DNA of 35,594 bases from DAONFI01 sp035403485 (GTDB lineage: Bacteria; Planctomycetota; Phycisphaerae; SM23-33): positions 1 through 35,594 of the forward strand of contig CAZIAZ010000031.1 of assembly GCA_964536835.1 (NCBI GenBank). The letters run 5' to 3'. A program made the position numbers and the translations under genes. The notes under the pieces are model-generated. The model had not been told where the DNA came from. It did no database searches and was given only the letters and a program-made list of their open reading frames with translations. The first letter of the stretch is position 1. Each line of letters starts with the position of its first letter. Positions 7,496 to 16,260 of this stretch are shown in pieces.

Positions 7496-7891
7496 TTGTT
7501 TTTTTGCCTCCTTTCATTTGATTTTTTTATCCTGAACTCTTGCGGGTGTAACTCCCAACCCCGAACCCAAGTTCCTTGGGGTCATACCACAAACAGGGGA
7601 AAGCGAGGAAACTTCCGAGCGTGCCGCCGTAGCTGGTTTTGATTGATAAAATCGAAACAGAAAACTTAAATGGTTAATCGGAGATGCCTTTTATGTTTTT
7701 TAGCGAAGGACGGCTAATTTAGGACATTGGTTTTCCAAACAATATTTTTGCAAAAATTTGCGATAAAAGACATTTTTTGCTTGAAAAACATATATTTGCT
7801 CCTAAAATTAAGAAAATGTTAGGTAGATCAGGTAGCCTTGAAATAGTAATGGAAAGGTTTTTATAGTTCGTAAGAGTTTTAAGGAGTAAAT
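7496..7891. other. Gene-free 396-bp interval between divergent clusters
   Basis: I see no coding sequence on either strand that I would trust. It holds the leader of the leftward methyltransferase cluster, a perfect CCCAAG-TTC-CTTGGG hairpin at 7566-7580 and, from about 7680 on, clearly A+T-rich DNA that begins the compositionally different cassette to the right. Promoters for both directions should lie here, but none has a convincing consensus. Confidence 0.5.
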
Positions 7892-8095
7892 ATGGCTAAG
7901 AGCATAGAAGATCAGCTAGATGCTATTGCAGAGGAGGTTCTTAGTGATCTTGATGGCTTTGCTCGGGGAGTTCAAAGTCTTCAGTATGACCCCATCGCAT
8001 GTCAACATACTGCAGAGGTTTCTGCATTTGTCAGAAAAAAAATGGCCTATTCACCAGAAATAGAACGTCTTCTCAGTTCTCGTTATAAAGGATAG
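7892..8095 (+). CDS. Small hypothetical protein, first gene of the peptidase cassette
   Basis: The 67-residue product (AKSIEDQLDAIAEEVLSDLD at its start) is acidic and helical with no membrane segment and no family I recognise. A clear AAGGAG Shine-Dalgarno lies 6 nt before the ATG. It is followed 23 bp later by the large cysteine-peptidase gene and shares its A+T-rich composition, so the two probably form one transcription unit. It could be an inhibitor, adaptor or immunity-type partner of the peptidase, but this rests only on its position. Confidence 0.6.
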   Translation: MAKSIEDQLDAIAEEVLSDLDGFARGVQSLQYDPIACQHTAEVSAFVRKKMAYSPEIERLLSSRYKG

Positions 8096-8118
8096 TTTGC
8101 CATCTTACTGGGGGGCAT

Positions 8119-9849
8119 ATGATTATTCGTCCAGAACCGTCAGACCTTATACCTATCGCAACATCTCAGATAGCTACGGTATTCTCTAGTCTCAAAAACA
8201 ATGAGATAGATATTGCTCGTAACTGTCTGGCAAAATTATGTCATCCATTAGAACATATAGTATTGAACATTGAGGATGATTATCTTAGGCCCTTGTATTC
8301 CATATTTTCTATTATCTATAATCGGTATCGTGGATTTGCTTTTATGGAGTATCCATATGTTGATCTAGAATTTCTGAAGTCTCATAGTTACCTATATAAT
8401 AATAGTTTTACGGCACCAATTAGAACTTGCGGACGTTTTCATTTTTTTTCTGGAAACATAGATCCATCATTACTTAAAAATTGTTTTTTTAAAGGAGAAT
8501 TTAAATTTATTAATGCCGGAGAAAAAAATCATATTGAAGGCTCCTTTTTTCAATACCGCGGTTTCTGTGTACTAAGACCAATAGGAATGCCTGTTGCGAG
8601 AGCATCTGTTGAGTTTGATATTCGAACTGGGGAAACAGTATCAAGAGATTGTCCCGAAGTCTCATTACTACCCGGAGAGGTGGATGGATCTCCATGCTTG
8701 ACTTGTTCTGAAAAAGTCAAAGCTCATATTTTTTCAACTAAAATATTCATCGATTCGCCTCAATATGTTCAAGAAGAAAGTAATCTTGGACATTGTGGTC
8801 CATCGAGCGTATGGGTTGCTACTCATGCAATGGAAAATTGGCTTGGAGCTGTACCATCACAATTTTTGGATATTTCCTACAAAACTCGTGTGCCTCATTC
8901 TTCAGATCATATACAAAATATTCCATTTGATCCTTATGATTCAAGCGAGGGCATAGAAGCACGTAAGCTTGAAGAATTTTTAACTCAAGCTGGGTGTTCA
9001 GTATTTCATTCAGCCTTGAAATCAGAATTAACACCCTTGGCCAATTATGCGACTATTTTAGGCGATATTTACTCGTTTATAGAAAGCGGTTTACCAGTAA
9101 TTCTTTTTATTCACAATCCGAATAGAAACGAAGCTCATGCCGTAACACTAGTTGGTCATTCTTTACCTAATGACATCAATATAGGCCCTCTGTCCTGTCC
9201 TTTTGCTTTGTCTTTAGAGAATGCAAGAAAACATAAAATTCTTGGTACAGGAATCAATATATATTATGCTCATGATAATGCATATGGTCCTTTTAATCGA
9301 ATTAATTTCTTACGTCCTACAAACAATATAAGCCCTCCGTCATTGCAAGTTGAAATTGGAACAAAAAAAGAAAAGTATCTTTTTGATGGAGCATTTTTAG
9401 TAGGGCCATCTGAGGTAAGAAACTACGGAATTAGTATTCCATACGAATATGGTCCATTCCGAGACCATTTAGAAAAATATTTTGACAAGATTACGGACGC
9501 ATGGATAGTGTGGAGAAAATTTTTGACTTCTGGGGGTGATTTCAAAAATTCACTGTTACGTCGTAATTTTTCTCCCAAAACTATAGAGGCATATAACAGT
9601 ATGCACCTTCCCAAATATATATGGGTATATGAATTTTCTGTTGAAAAAGACTTTTTAAGAATTTCACGCCAAAATAACTCAAATGCGGTCAGGCACATTT
9701 GGGGTGAAGTATTACTTGATGCAACTGCAAAAGGGGATTGTAGAAAAATCCCGGTAGCCTATCGGCTTGGTAATGTCATATGTGATCCATTTGGCGCAAG
9801 ATGTGTAGTCGGAGAAGGAAAAACTTATGAAAATTATACCAGAAACTAA
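8119..9849 (+). CDS. C39/papain-like cysteine peptidase-like protein
   Basis: The 576-residue protein has an unrecognised N-terminal half and a central cysteine-peptidase-like domain. The signature is NLGHCGPSSVWVATHAMENW with candidate nucleophile Cys226. GLPVILFIHNPNRNEAHAVT follows, with candidate His340, and then YYAHDNAYGPF with Asp386/Asn387 as third residue. The order and spacing match C39/papain-fold enzymes. N-terminal segments such as RGFCVLRPIGMP form a second conserved-looking domain. There is no signal peptide, so it is probably cytosolic. It is A+T-richer than the flanking genes, indicating separate origin. A two-TM protein gene follows after 16 bp. Peptidase activity and substrate are inferred. 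Confidence 0.65.
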   Translation: MIIRPEPSDLIPIATSQIATVFSSLKNNEIDIARNCLAKLCHPLEHIVLNIEDDYLRPLYSIFSIIYNRYRGFAFMEYPYVDLEFLKSHSYLYNNSFTAPIRTCGRFHFFSGNIDPSLLKNCFFKGEFKFINAGEKNHIEGSFFQYRGFCVLRPIGMPVARASVEFDIRTGETVSRDCPEVSLLPGEVDGSPCLTCSEKVKAHIFSTKIFIDSPQYVQEESNLGHCGPSSVWVATHAMENWLGAVPSQFLDISYKTRVPHSSDHIQNIPFDPYDSSEGIEARKLEEFLTQAGCSVFHSALKSELTPLANYATILGDIYSFIESGLPVILFIHNPNRNEAHAVTLVGHSLPNDINIGPLSCPFALSLENARKHKILGTGINIYYAHDNAYGPFNRINFLRPTNNISPPSLQVEIGTKKEKYLFDGAFLVGPSEVRNYGISIPYEYGPFRDHLEKYFDKITDAWIVWRKFLTSGGDFKNSLLRRNFSPKTIEAYNSMHLPKYIWVYEFSVEKDFLRISRQNNSNAVRHIWGEVLLDATAKGDCRKIPVAYRLGNVICDPFGARCVVGEGKTYENYTRN

Positions 9850-9865
9850 TAAGGAGTGAAATATT

Positions 9866-10189
9866 ATGACGAATATTGGAAGTCAAATTAACCAAGATGG
9901 AATTGGCAATATAAAAGTTAGGGGGGTAGCCAAATTATCTAAATTCACCTCAGATGAGGCTAACAAAGAAATAGTTCGCCAACATTATAGCCTTCATCGT
10001 TTGGCGCTTTGTTTCTGTTTTTTATTAGGTATAATCGGTGGTGGCCTATCAATATTTTTTGTCATCAATCCATTAGAAGTTAATGTATATGGTGCTTCTA
10101 TTGCAGGAGGAGCTGGAGGAGTTATTTTTGCAACTGCGATGTTTTTATGTTCTTACATTGTAAAAACATGCCATGTAGGGGTAGATTGA
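9866..10189 (+). CDS. Small two-TM membrane protein following the cysteine peptidase
   Basis: The 107-residue protein starts with a polar segment (NIGSQINQDGIGNIKVRGVA) and a helix (TSDEANKEIVRQHYSLHR). Two membrane helices follow at about residues 50-68 (LCFCFLLGIIGGGLSIFFVI) and 75-100 (containing GASIAGGAGGVIFATAMFL). AAGGAG lies 9 nt before the ATG and 16 bp separate it from the peptidase gene. The Gly-rich second helix is suited to oligomer packing. Together with an adjacent peptidase it suggests a peptidase-controlled membrane effector or an anchor for the peptidase (inference). I cannot place it in a named family. Confidence 0.6.
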   Translation: MTNIGSQINQDGIGNIKVRGVAKLSKFTSDEANKEIVRQHYSLHRLALCFCFLLGIIGGGLSIFFVINPLEVNVYGASIAGGAGGVIFATAMFLCSYIVKTCHVGVD

Positions 10190-10205
10190 AAAAATCTTTT
10201 TGTTT
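10183..10205 (+). terminator. Weak terminator-like hairpin ending the peptidase cassette
   Basis: AGATT (10183-10187) pairs with AATCT (10193-10197), followed by TTTTGTTTTT. It overlaps the stop codon of the two-TM gene. The stem is short, but the T-tract is good and the position fits the end of the A+T-rich unit. Confidence 0.4.
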
Positions 10206-10237
10206 TTCATTTTAAGCTACCTTACACCCTAGCTAAT

Positions 10238-12229
10238 ATGGGTCGAGCCGTCATAAAAGCAGATGCAGCACAAATTCAATCAGCCGCTACACAATGGACT
10301 GAAGGTTGCGGCATGTCCATATCCAAAGTACCATCAAAATCAACTGACGGTATCAACCTCAAAGCACAAAGCCGTCTTTATTCCGCAAAAATAGAATTGC
10401 AGCCATTGGACAAAGGCACAATCGTTACGGTCAATTATACGCCGAGGGCTTTTTTCAATATCGTCCTGCATGTCCTAATGTTTTCGGCCTTGGCGGTAAG
10501 CGTCTTTTACATTAAGGAACTTGTCGTCAAAATATCGCCGGAACCGTTTCTCATCGGAATATCGGTTGCCATTTTCACAATCATAATGTTTTTGTGGAAA
10601 GATAACAGTCTTCAGCCGAAACTGGCAAAACATGAAAATGTTCTTTGGGAATTCTTGCATAATTCATTCGATATGGAACTGCTTTTGCGGCCTGACGGAT
10701 CTGTATATCCGTCGATTCGGGCAAAACTGCTTTCTGAATGTTTTCAGGTATTCATGCTTCTTCTCATCGGATATATTGCGTGCGGCTTTTTCGGCTTGGC
10801 TATTTTGAGTATTATCTGCATTCCTGTAGCCATAATGATACTGGCGGAACAGCAGAAAAAGCTCAACCCGCACTGGAACTGGCGGTTCTGGGTTATTGCA
10901 AATATGGGGCAGTGGCATTTTCTGCTGCTTGCATTTCTGGCGATTATTCCGCTGTTTTTTACTTTTGAGGTCCTTCTTCCACAAAAATTGTACATGCAGC
11001 AAACCCCGGCATCGTTCACGGAATTATCCACGCGGGGATATTTTCGCCGGACTGACGAACTCAGGCAAAAAACGCGTGAATCATTTTATGAGGGTGCGGA
11101 CTACTGCATAAAAAACATCAAATATGCTACGGACGCGGAACGAAACCTTGACCGCCGCATAATGCTGTTTATCATCAGCGTATTCAATTTTATCATCTGG
11201 CTGATATTCTTTGTTTTCTTTATCATCAGACCCACCAGACGGCTTTTAAACAACCACAAAATATGGCAAAACGAAGTTGTCGGGCAGGAAGTTCAACAAG
11301 GCCCAGCCGTTCCGTATATGCCCGACGCTTGGAAATGGAAAACCCCAACTGGATTTCGGGCGTTGATATGGCTGCATTATTTCTGGGGCGGAATAATCAA
11401 CTGGTTGGTCTGCATTTTCAGCATCGACGGTATAAGCTATTTTTTGACCGGCAAGGCATTGGTCATTCCACAGAGTGCGAATCTGTGGTCATGGCTTTTG
11501 GCCTCGAACGAAATTCTTTTCGGATATACAACAGGTTGTATAGTAAGCGGAGCGTTCATACTAATTTTCAGTTCAATAACCCTGATGACGCTCGGAACTT
11601 TTTTAAAACGAATTTTCAAATCGTGCCTGCTGACATTAAGTTTATTACGTCATTACCCAAATCCTAAACTCAACAGCCTTGACGAATTTATCACGGCAAT
11701 CTGCAAACAATATAAAATACGCAAACCCGCAATTCATCTGACTTCAAAATCGCAAGCTGTTATTCGTTTAAAATATCTTCCGCTTCTTGCAAAACCCGTC
11801 ATTGAAATCAGCACCGGCACCCTCAATCTGCTTGAACCCAACGAACTAAATGCCGTCGTGGCACATGAAATAGGCCATATTCGTCAAGGGCTTTTCAAAA
11901 TCGAATTATTGAAAATTCTTTCATCACTTGCGATGTTCCCCAACTATTACCTGACGCTGATTCTGGATTGGCCTGCCAAGGAAATCGACGCCGACAAATT
12001 CGCAATAGAGGCGACGCATAATGAAAACGCCATTAAAAACGCTCTCGTCAAAATCTTTGCAGCCCAGATTTCGTATACCACAGCGTCGGAAAATAACGCT
12101 TCCCAATCAAAATCGCGCTGGCATTCGATGCTGGTTTCAATACAATTTTACTGGGGCGAGAACCTTTTCGGTTATTCGCACCCGTATTTGTCGGAACGGC
12201 TTGCTGTGATGGAAAAGCCGGCGACATAA
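10238..12229 (+). CDS. Multi-pass membrane zinc metallopeptidase, M48 family
   Basis: The protein is 663 residues long. It has a ~60-residue N-terminal cytosolic domain (AAQIQSAATQWTEG...) and a membrane-embedded middle with about eight hydrophobic segments (for example FNIVLHVLMFSALAVSVFYI and AFLAIIPLFFTFEVLL). The C-terminal M48 domain carries HEIGH (His543, Glu544, His547) and the third-ligand motif KEIDADKFA (Glu582). M48 enzymes such as HtpX and Ste24/BlaR1 relatives cleave membrane proteins. The large, unusual N-terminal portion sets it apart from ordinary HtpX. No Shine-Dalgarno is evident before the ATG. A winged-helix protein gene follows at once, and the pair may form a signalling unit (inference). 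Confidence 0.8.
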   Translation: MGRAVIKADAAQIQSAATQWTEGCGMSISKVPSKSTDGINLKAQSRLYSAKIELQPLDKGTIVTVNYTPRAFFNIVLHVLMFSALAVSVFYIKELVVKISPEPFLIGISVAIFTIIMFLWKDNSLQPKLAKHENVLWEFLHNSFDMELLLRPDGSVYPSIRAKLLSECFQVFMLLLIGYIACGFFGLAILSIICIPVAIMILAEQQKKLNPHWNWRFWVIANMGQWHFLLLAFLAIIPLFFTFEVLLPQKLYMQQTPASFTELSTRGYFRRTDELRQKTRESFYEGADYCIKNIKYATDAERNLDRRIMLFIISVFNFIIWLIFFVFFIIRPTRRLLNNHKIWQNEVVGQEVQQGPAVPYMPDAWKWKTPTGFRALIWLHYFWGGIINWLVCIFSIDGISYFLTGKALVIPQSANLWSWLLASNEILFGYTTGCIVSGAFILIFSSITLMTLGTFLKRIFKSCLLTLSLLRHYPNPKLNSLDEFITAICKQYKIRKPAIHLTSKSQAVIRLKYLPLLAKPVIEISTGTLNLLEPNELNAVVAHEIGHIRQGLFKIELLKILSSLAMFPNYYLTLILDWPAKEIDADKFAIEATHNENAIKNALVKIFAAQISYTTASENNASQSKSRWHSMLVSIQFYWGENLFGYSHPYLSERLAVMEKPAT

Positions 12230-12254
12230 ATCAGTTGCAACTGTAAGGAAAACA

Positions 12255-13124
12255 ATGACTTCTGACTGCCAGCCATCATTGGATATTGTTCGCAAAATTT
12301 CGGAAAAATTCGTCGGAAATATTTATAAAGACGAAATAGCCTTATTTGATACCTTCTGGAACATGCTTTCACCACAAATAGCCCGCAGGATTCAGGCGGG
12401 TACTACGGCTAAAATCTCAAACAACTCGCAGCTCACCAATCCGTCCGACCTGTATTTCGCTCAAGGCCAATCTTTTAATCTCGTTACGCCGATAGTAATC
12501 GCTACGGTAGATGCAACCGTTTTGAATATGCAGAGCAAAAAACTTTCGGGCAAATCCATGAACGATTTTATTTCGCAGATAGCAACGTCGTTCGGGGCAA
12601 CGAAGGAATTGACCGCCAGTCTCACAAAACATCTTCCGAAATTCTGCGAAGCGGTTTTAAAAGATTTCGCATCACCGAGTTCTGTAATATCCGATTGCAG
12701 CAACGACCGTTTCAGGATATGGACCAACGGCAAGACGGATATCGTCGGTAACATCGACAAATTCAAAAGCGACAAGACAAAATATCTTTTCTTTCTCGAC
12801 ATGAATCAGCCGTCGCATATTTCGCCCAAAAACAAATCGGCCAGCATAGGCCCGACGGCGGTCAACATTCTGCAAATACTTGTGGAAAATCTCGGCAAGC
12901 GGGTACCGAGCAAAGAATTTATCGGCAACGTTGCAAACAATACTTCCGACATAAAACAGGCCAGCGATAAAATCGAACAGCAACTTACGAAGCTTCACAA
13001 ATTTTCCGGCGGCAAATTCCGCGAATATCTTTTAGGTAACTGGCTGAAATCAGGATTAGGCCTCAAGGAAGATTTTGCCGACAAATATTTTCTGTACTCG
13101 CGAATAAGACCCGACGAGGAATAA
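12255..13124 (+). CDS. Hypothetical protein with C-terminal winged-helix domain
   Basis: The 289-residue product has an unrecognised N-terminal ~175 residues with a nucleotide- or ligand-domain appearance. The C-terminal domain (about 185-285) reads as a winged helix: SIGPTAVNILQILVENLGKR, VPSKEFIGNVA, DKIEQQLTKLHKFSGGKFRE, ending in YFLYSRI. This resembles the DNA-binding domain of OmpR/SARP-type regulators, with strand-helix-helix-helix-wing order. A TAAGGAA Shine-Dalgarno lies before the ATG, 25 bp after the peptidase stop. It could be a regulator controlled by the M48 enzyme. A 211-bp gap follows before the next gene, with no further gene visible in it. Confidence 0.55.
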   Translation: MTSDCQPSLDIVRKISEKFVGNIYKDEIALFDTFWNMLSPQIARRIQAGTTAKISNNSQLTNPSDLYFAQGQSFNLVTPIVIATVDATVLNMQSKKLSGKSMNDFISQIATSFGATKELTASLTKHLPKFCEAVLKDFASPSSVISDCSNDRFRIWTNGKTDIVGNIDKFKSDKTKYLFFLDMNQPSHISPKNKSASIGPTAVNILQILVENLGKRVPSKEFIGNVANNTSDIKQASDKIEQQLTKLHKFSGGKFREYLLGNWLKSGLGLKEDFADKYFLYSRIRPDEE

Positions 13125-13335
13125 GAAATATATTTCCAGACTTTCATTTCATTCTTCAACTCATAATATCATTTCACTTCTGAATAATCTCTGAATTTTA
13201 TCTTTTCACATTCAATATTCGTGAAGTTTTTTAATCCGATTTTTCATGATACAAATGTACCTGTAGTAAGAAATGAAAAGTAAAGAGCAAAGATAAGCAA
13301 CAAACGCATCACCGATTTTTGGAAAGGAATTTTAT

Positions 13336-13932
13336 ATGAGCATCAAAACTTTATTACAGAAATGGTTCGGCAGGCAAACGTATCCGATAGACCGGCCATA
13401 CATACCCATGCCACAGCAGGGACAAAGCCAGCCGGATAATTTCACATACGAAAACACCGGCGAGTTTTCGGAAACTGAAGCTTCCATTCAGAGGATATTC
13501 GGAATGTCCACCGCATTCGGCAGCCGAAAGACCGTCAAGGTGGTTGACGGGCATGGAATCGAATTTTCTCAACAGCAGAGTTTTATCGTCGGTTCCGGCA
13601 GAAGGGTATCGAAACTCGAAGATATCGGCGGGGTCTGCAAATTCTGTCAGATGGAAGCCGCTCCACTATATGAAGCCGGAAATATCTCACTCCAGCAGTT
13701 TGAATTAGCGTCGCTTTACGATGTTCACTCATCAGCCCAATGCGATGTTTGCCGGGGAACAGGATGCAATCGCCATATAAAACCGGTACAACTTCCAAAC
13801 GGACAGGTGATGCAATTATGTGTTGCTTGCCAAGAACAGTTGAACATTCAACTTAAAAAAGAACGACGCAGGCAATGCGTCAAAAATATTTTCGGATTTT
13901 TCTTCTCACCATTTATCGAAAAGGATTTTTGA
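13336..13932 (+). CDS. Zinc-cluster protein in the conjugation-module operon
   Basis: The 198-residue protein begins with an amphipathic helix (MSIKTLLQKWFGRQ) and a Pro/Gln-rich linker. A Cys cluster follows: CKFCQ, a middle segment, CDVCRGTGCNRH and CVACQ (about residues 100-165), which is enough for two zinc sites of a treble-clef or DnaJ-like kind. The C-terminal tail is basic (KKERRRQCVKNI). I do not recognise the family. Double zinc ribbons occur beside prokaryotic E1/E2 genes as RING-like adaptors, but these Cys spacings do not prove a RING. AAAGGAATTTT precedes the start, a leader shared with the gene at 21601. It is followed 3 bp later by the ATPase N-part gene. Confidence 0.55.
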   Translation: MSIKTLLQKWFGRQTYPIDRPYIPMPQQGQSQPDNFTYENTGEFSETEASIQRIFGMSTAFGSRKTVKVVDGHGIEFSQQQSFIVGSGRRVSKLEDIGGVCKFCQMEAAPLYEAGNISLQQFELASLYDVHSSAQCDVCRGTGCNRHIKPVQLPNGQVMQLCVACQEQLNIQLKKERRRQCVKNIFGFFFSPFIEKDF

Positions 13933-13935
13933 AAA

Positions 13936-14343
13936 ATGAATTTCAATTCTTCAGAAAATCTCGACAAGAAAGAGCTTTTCCAGCTTGAGCGGCAGTTGCG
14001 GGAAAAAGCACTGATACATCGTAGCGACGTTCAGAATCTTCTTCGGCAGGCTTCACTGTCGAGGAACCCGCGAATTTACGAATCGATTATTACCCGGCTC
14101 AAACTCATTCTCGAATCGCATAACGAGAACGCGATGAGGCTGGCGGATCCATACATTCCATATTGTCCGATGTCGCTGAGTAACTCCGGTGAGCTTTATC
14201 TTCTGACACAAATGGACGGCGTGAAAATTTCCATCAATCCCGATACTTTGGTTACGGGCATGCTTGTCATCGGCCCGACGGGTTCGGGCAAGACTCTTTT
14301 TATCGTTCATCTCTGCGAAGAACTGCTGAGGGTGCAACAATGA
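13936..14343 (+). CDS. P-loop ATPase, N-terminal part with Walker A only
   Basis: The 135-residue product has an N-terminal helical region (KKELFQLERQLREKALIHRS), then SGELYLLTQMDGVKISI, and ends just after a perfect Walker A, VIGPTGSGKTLFIVHLCEEL (GPTGSGKT at 113-120). In HerA/FtsK/VirD4-type ATPases this region runs directly into the rest of the fold. Here the frame stops at CAACAATGA. The next gene starts inside that stop (ATGA, -1 frame) and continues the same domain. The ATPase is therefore split between Walker A and Walker B. Whether this is two coupled subunits, a programmed -1 shift or a simple mutation cannot be settled from one sequence. Confidence 0.75.
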   Translation: MNFNSSENLDKKELFQLERQLREKALIHRSDVQNLLRQASLSRNPRIYESIITRLKLILESHNENAMRLADPYIPYCPMSLSNSGELYLLTQMDGVKISINPDTLVTGMLVIGPTGSGKTLFIVHLCEELLRVQQ

Positions 14344-15962
14344 ATATCACGATAATCAGCCCGAAGCCGGAATTTCCAGGCCTGCCGCAATTCAAGCGAA
14401 TAGACCTGCAAAAAGTTTCGCTGGATTTGACGCCGCCGCAGGGAATTAATCCGGCAGACTTCGTATTTGAGTTCATGTCGATTCTCGGAAGCATCTGCGG
14501 TCTAATTTACGGTATCGAGATTTTGACTGAAGCCGTGGAATTGGCATTGCAGCAACTCGTGCGATTCATTCAAACAACTGGAAGACAGACATCACTCTGT
14601 ATAAAAGACATAGCAGAAGCGTTGCATTCGGTACCGGCAAAAGGTTTTCGGAAAATGGGTTACAAGGACGCGGCGCAAACGGCACTTGAACTTCTTCTCG
14701 GTAAACAGAATCTTTTCAGTTGCAGGAAAGGCCTTCCGCTTGAATGGCTGTTTAGCCGCAATACGATTCTTCATGCACACAGTCTGACCAACCCGATGCA
14801 ATGTCAAACACTGTTGATATTCATGCTCTACTGGTTCTATCGCGGCGCTAAACTCGGCGGATACGGCAGCCGTCTGAGGCAGGTGGTATTAGTGGATGAC
14901 TCCAGCCGCTACACAGGTTCGACGTGGTCGCAGTTCGAACGCCAGAGCATCACAAGCCCGCTGGGGCATATCCTCGCCGTCCTTCGCGAGGCGGGAATTG
15001 CGGTAATTTTCCTTACGCAACTGCCGGCACAGATAGACCCGTCGGTATTGTCGCTGATACGCAATGTTCTGGTAATCGGCAATGTAACCGGCGAGGAGAA
15101 CCTCCGCGTGATACGCAACTGTATGTCGCTGAATGAAACGCAGAAAAATGCAATTATCGGCTTCAAGACGCGCGAGACGCTGGCGTTCATATCAGGCCAT
15201 CCTTGGGCGAAGCCGATACACGGCTGGACTCCATATGTCGCTGATTTACCAAAAATTTACAGTTCTAATAATGATTATATTGACATGATTGAATCATGGA
15301 AGTCGCTGAAAGATATTCCGCAACAGGAAACTTCCCAACCGCAAGCGGCTCCTACCGGTCAGGATGTTCCGACAGGCAGCATTTCTTGGAAAACATTCGT
15401 CTGGGACTGCCTGAACTATCCGTTCGATAAGTCCGATGACAGAACGACAAGGCTCAACATTTCGGTACGCGAATACGAAGTCGCAAAGAACGAGGCGGTT
15501 CAACAAGGATTTATAACGGAATCCCAATCTGGGAAACGCAAATACCTTATTCCGACGCCGAAGGCATATCAGGAATTTCATCAGCAATGTCCGTACGAGC
15601 GCGCGACCAGCATCGAACACGCGTTCTACGTTTTGCTGACGGCACATATCCTGAAACAAAAACCGACAATTGTAAGCGTCAGAACGGAAGTCCCTCTCGG
15701 AACGAGCGGCTCAACCATCGATGCTACTTCTACGGACAAGTCAGGCAAGATGACGGCATACGAGGTTACGCTAAATACTTCAAACCTTTTAAGCAATGCC
15801 GCCAAATTACAGGATACGGCTTACGAAAAAATCGTTTGGGTATGCCGCGACGTGGCGGCTGCAAAATCGGTCAAGGCCTACTTCAATAAAACGACATCGC
15901 TACCGAAGGAATTTATCTCGAAGTTCGAATATACCTCATTCGGCAAATTGCAGGAGTTGTGA
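14340..15962 (+). CDS. P-loop ATPase, C-terminal part (HerA/FtsK-like) with winged-helix and nuclease-like domains
   Basis: The product starts with MNITIISPKPEFPGL, the strand expected right after a Walker A helix. It has Walker B at residues 182-189 (VVLVDDSS) and a sensor strand IAVIFLTQLPAQID (219-233), giving a HerA/FtsK/VirD4-like order. The second acidic residue of Walker B is Asp where Glu is usual. A winged-helix segment follows at about 349-415. The end (about 435-530) looks like a PD-(D/E)XK-type fold: GSTIDATSTDKSGKMTAYEV, then TLNTSNLLSNAAKLQ and KIVWVCRD. It overlaps the preceding ORF by 4 bp (ATGA). The likely role is DNA pumping or processing linked to the conjugation module (inference). 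Confidence 0.7.
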   Translation: MNITIISPKPEFPGLPQFKRIDLQKVSLDLTPPQGINPADFVFEFMSILGSICGLIYGIEILTEAVELALQQLVRFIQTTGRQTSLCIKDIAEALHSVPAKGFRKMGYKDAAQTALELLLGKQNLFSCRKGLPLEWLFSRNTILHAHSLTNPMQCQTLLIFMLYWFYRGAKLGGYGSRLRQVVLVDDSSRYTGSTWSQFERQSITSPLGHILAVLREAGIAVIFLTQLPAQIDPSVLSLIRNVLVIGNVTGEENLRVIRNCMSLNETQKNAIIGFKTRETLAFISGHPWAKPIHGWTPYVADLPKIYSSNNDYIDMIESWKSLKDIPQQETSQPQAAPTGQDVPTGSISWKTFVWDCLNYPFDKSDDRTTRLNISVREYEVAKNEAVQQGFITESQSGKRKYLIPTPKAYQEFHQQCPYERATSIEHAFYVLLTAHILKQKPTIVSVRTEVPLGTSGSTIDATSTDKSGKMTAYEVTLNTSNLLSNAAKLQDTAYEKIVWVCRDVAAAKSVKAYFNKTTSLPKEFISKFEYTSFGKLQEL

Positions 15963-15964
15963 AA

Positions 15965-16183
15965 ATGCGAATCAACTGGAAAAACATTTACGGAATACTC
16001 GGCGTGGTTTTTTGCATATGGGTTTTCAGGCACCTCAAGCCAGTAGCCATTACATGGTTCGAAGCCGCAGAGAACAACCATGAGTTTTTTGAAAAACATC
16101 CGGCGTTGCCGTCTTTGACGCTGGCGATGATATGCGCAACAGCATTGGCGATTTACAAAATTCACTCGGAGCGAAAAAAGTGA
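15965..16183 (+). CDS. Small two-TM protein
   Basis: The 72-residue product has two hydrophobic helices (NIYGILGVVFCIWVFRHLK and LPSLTLAMICATALAIYKI) separated by a polar loop, and a basic tail (HSERKK). I chose the ATG at 15965 because CAGGAG lies 8 nt before it. A GTG two codons earlier overlaps the ATPase stop and has no room for a ribosome site. It is tightly coupled to the ATPase gene. A small membrane partner next to a DNA-pumping ATPase is common in conjugation-like systems, but no family is recognised. Confidence 0.55.
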   Translation: MRINWKNIYGILGVVFCIWVFRHLKPVAITWFEAAENNHEFFEKHPALPSLTLAMICATALAIYKIHSERKK

Positions 16184-16260
16184 TTGTTCTTGTTAAAAAC
16201 TTTTAAAAAGTTCAAAAGGCGTGGCACAGCCTAAAATCGGCCGAGAAAGGATTTTCCAAT

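Noticed and set aside
7313..7642. 109-aa plus-strand frame
   Set aside because: It lies opposite the 56-aa minus-strand gene, which has a strong ribosome site, and has a Phe/Cys-rich shadow-like translation.
9866..10189. Gasdermin-like pore protein next to the peptidase
   Set aside because: The protein is about 107 residues with two plain membrane helices; bacterial gasdermins are over twice as long with a beta-rich fold.
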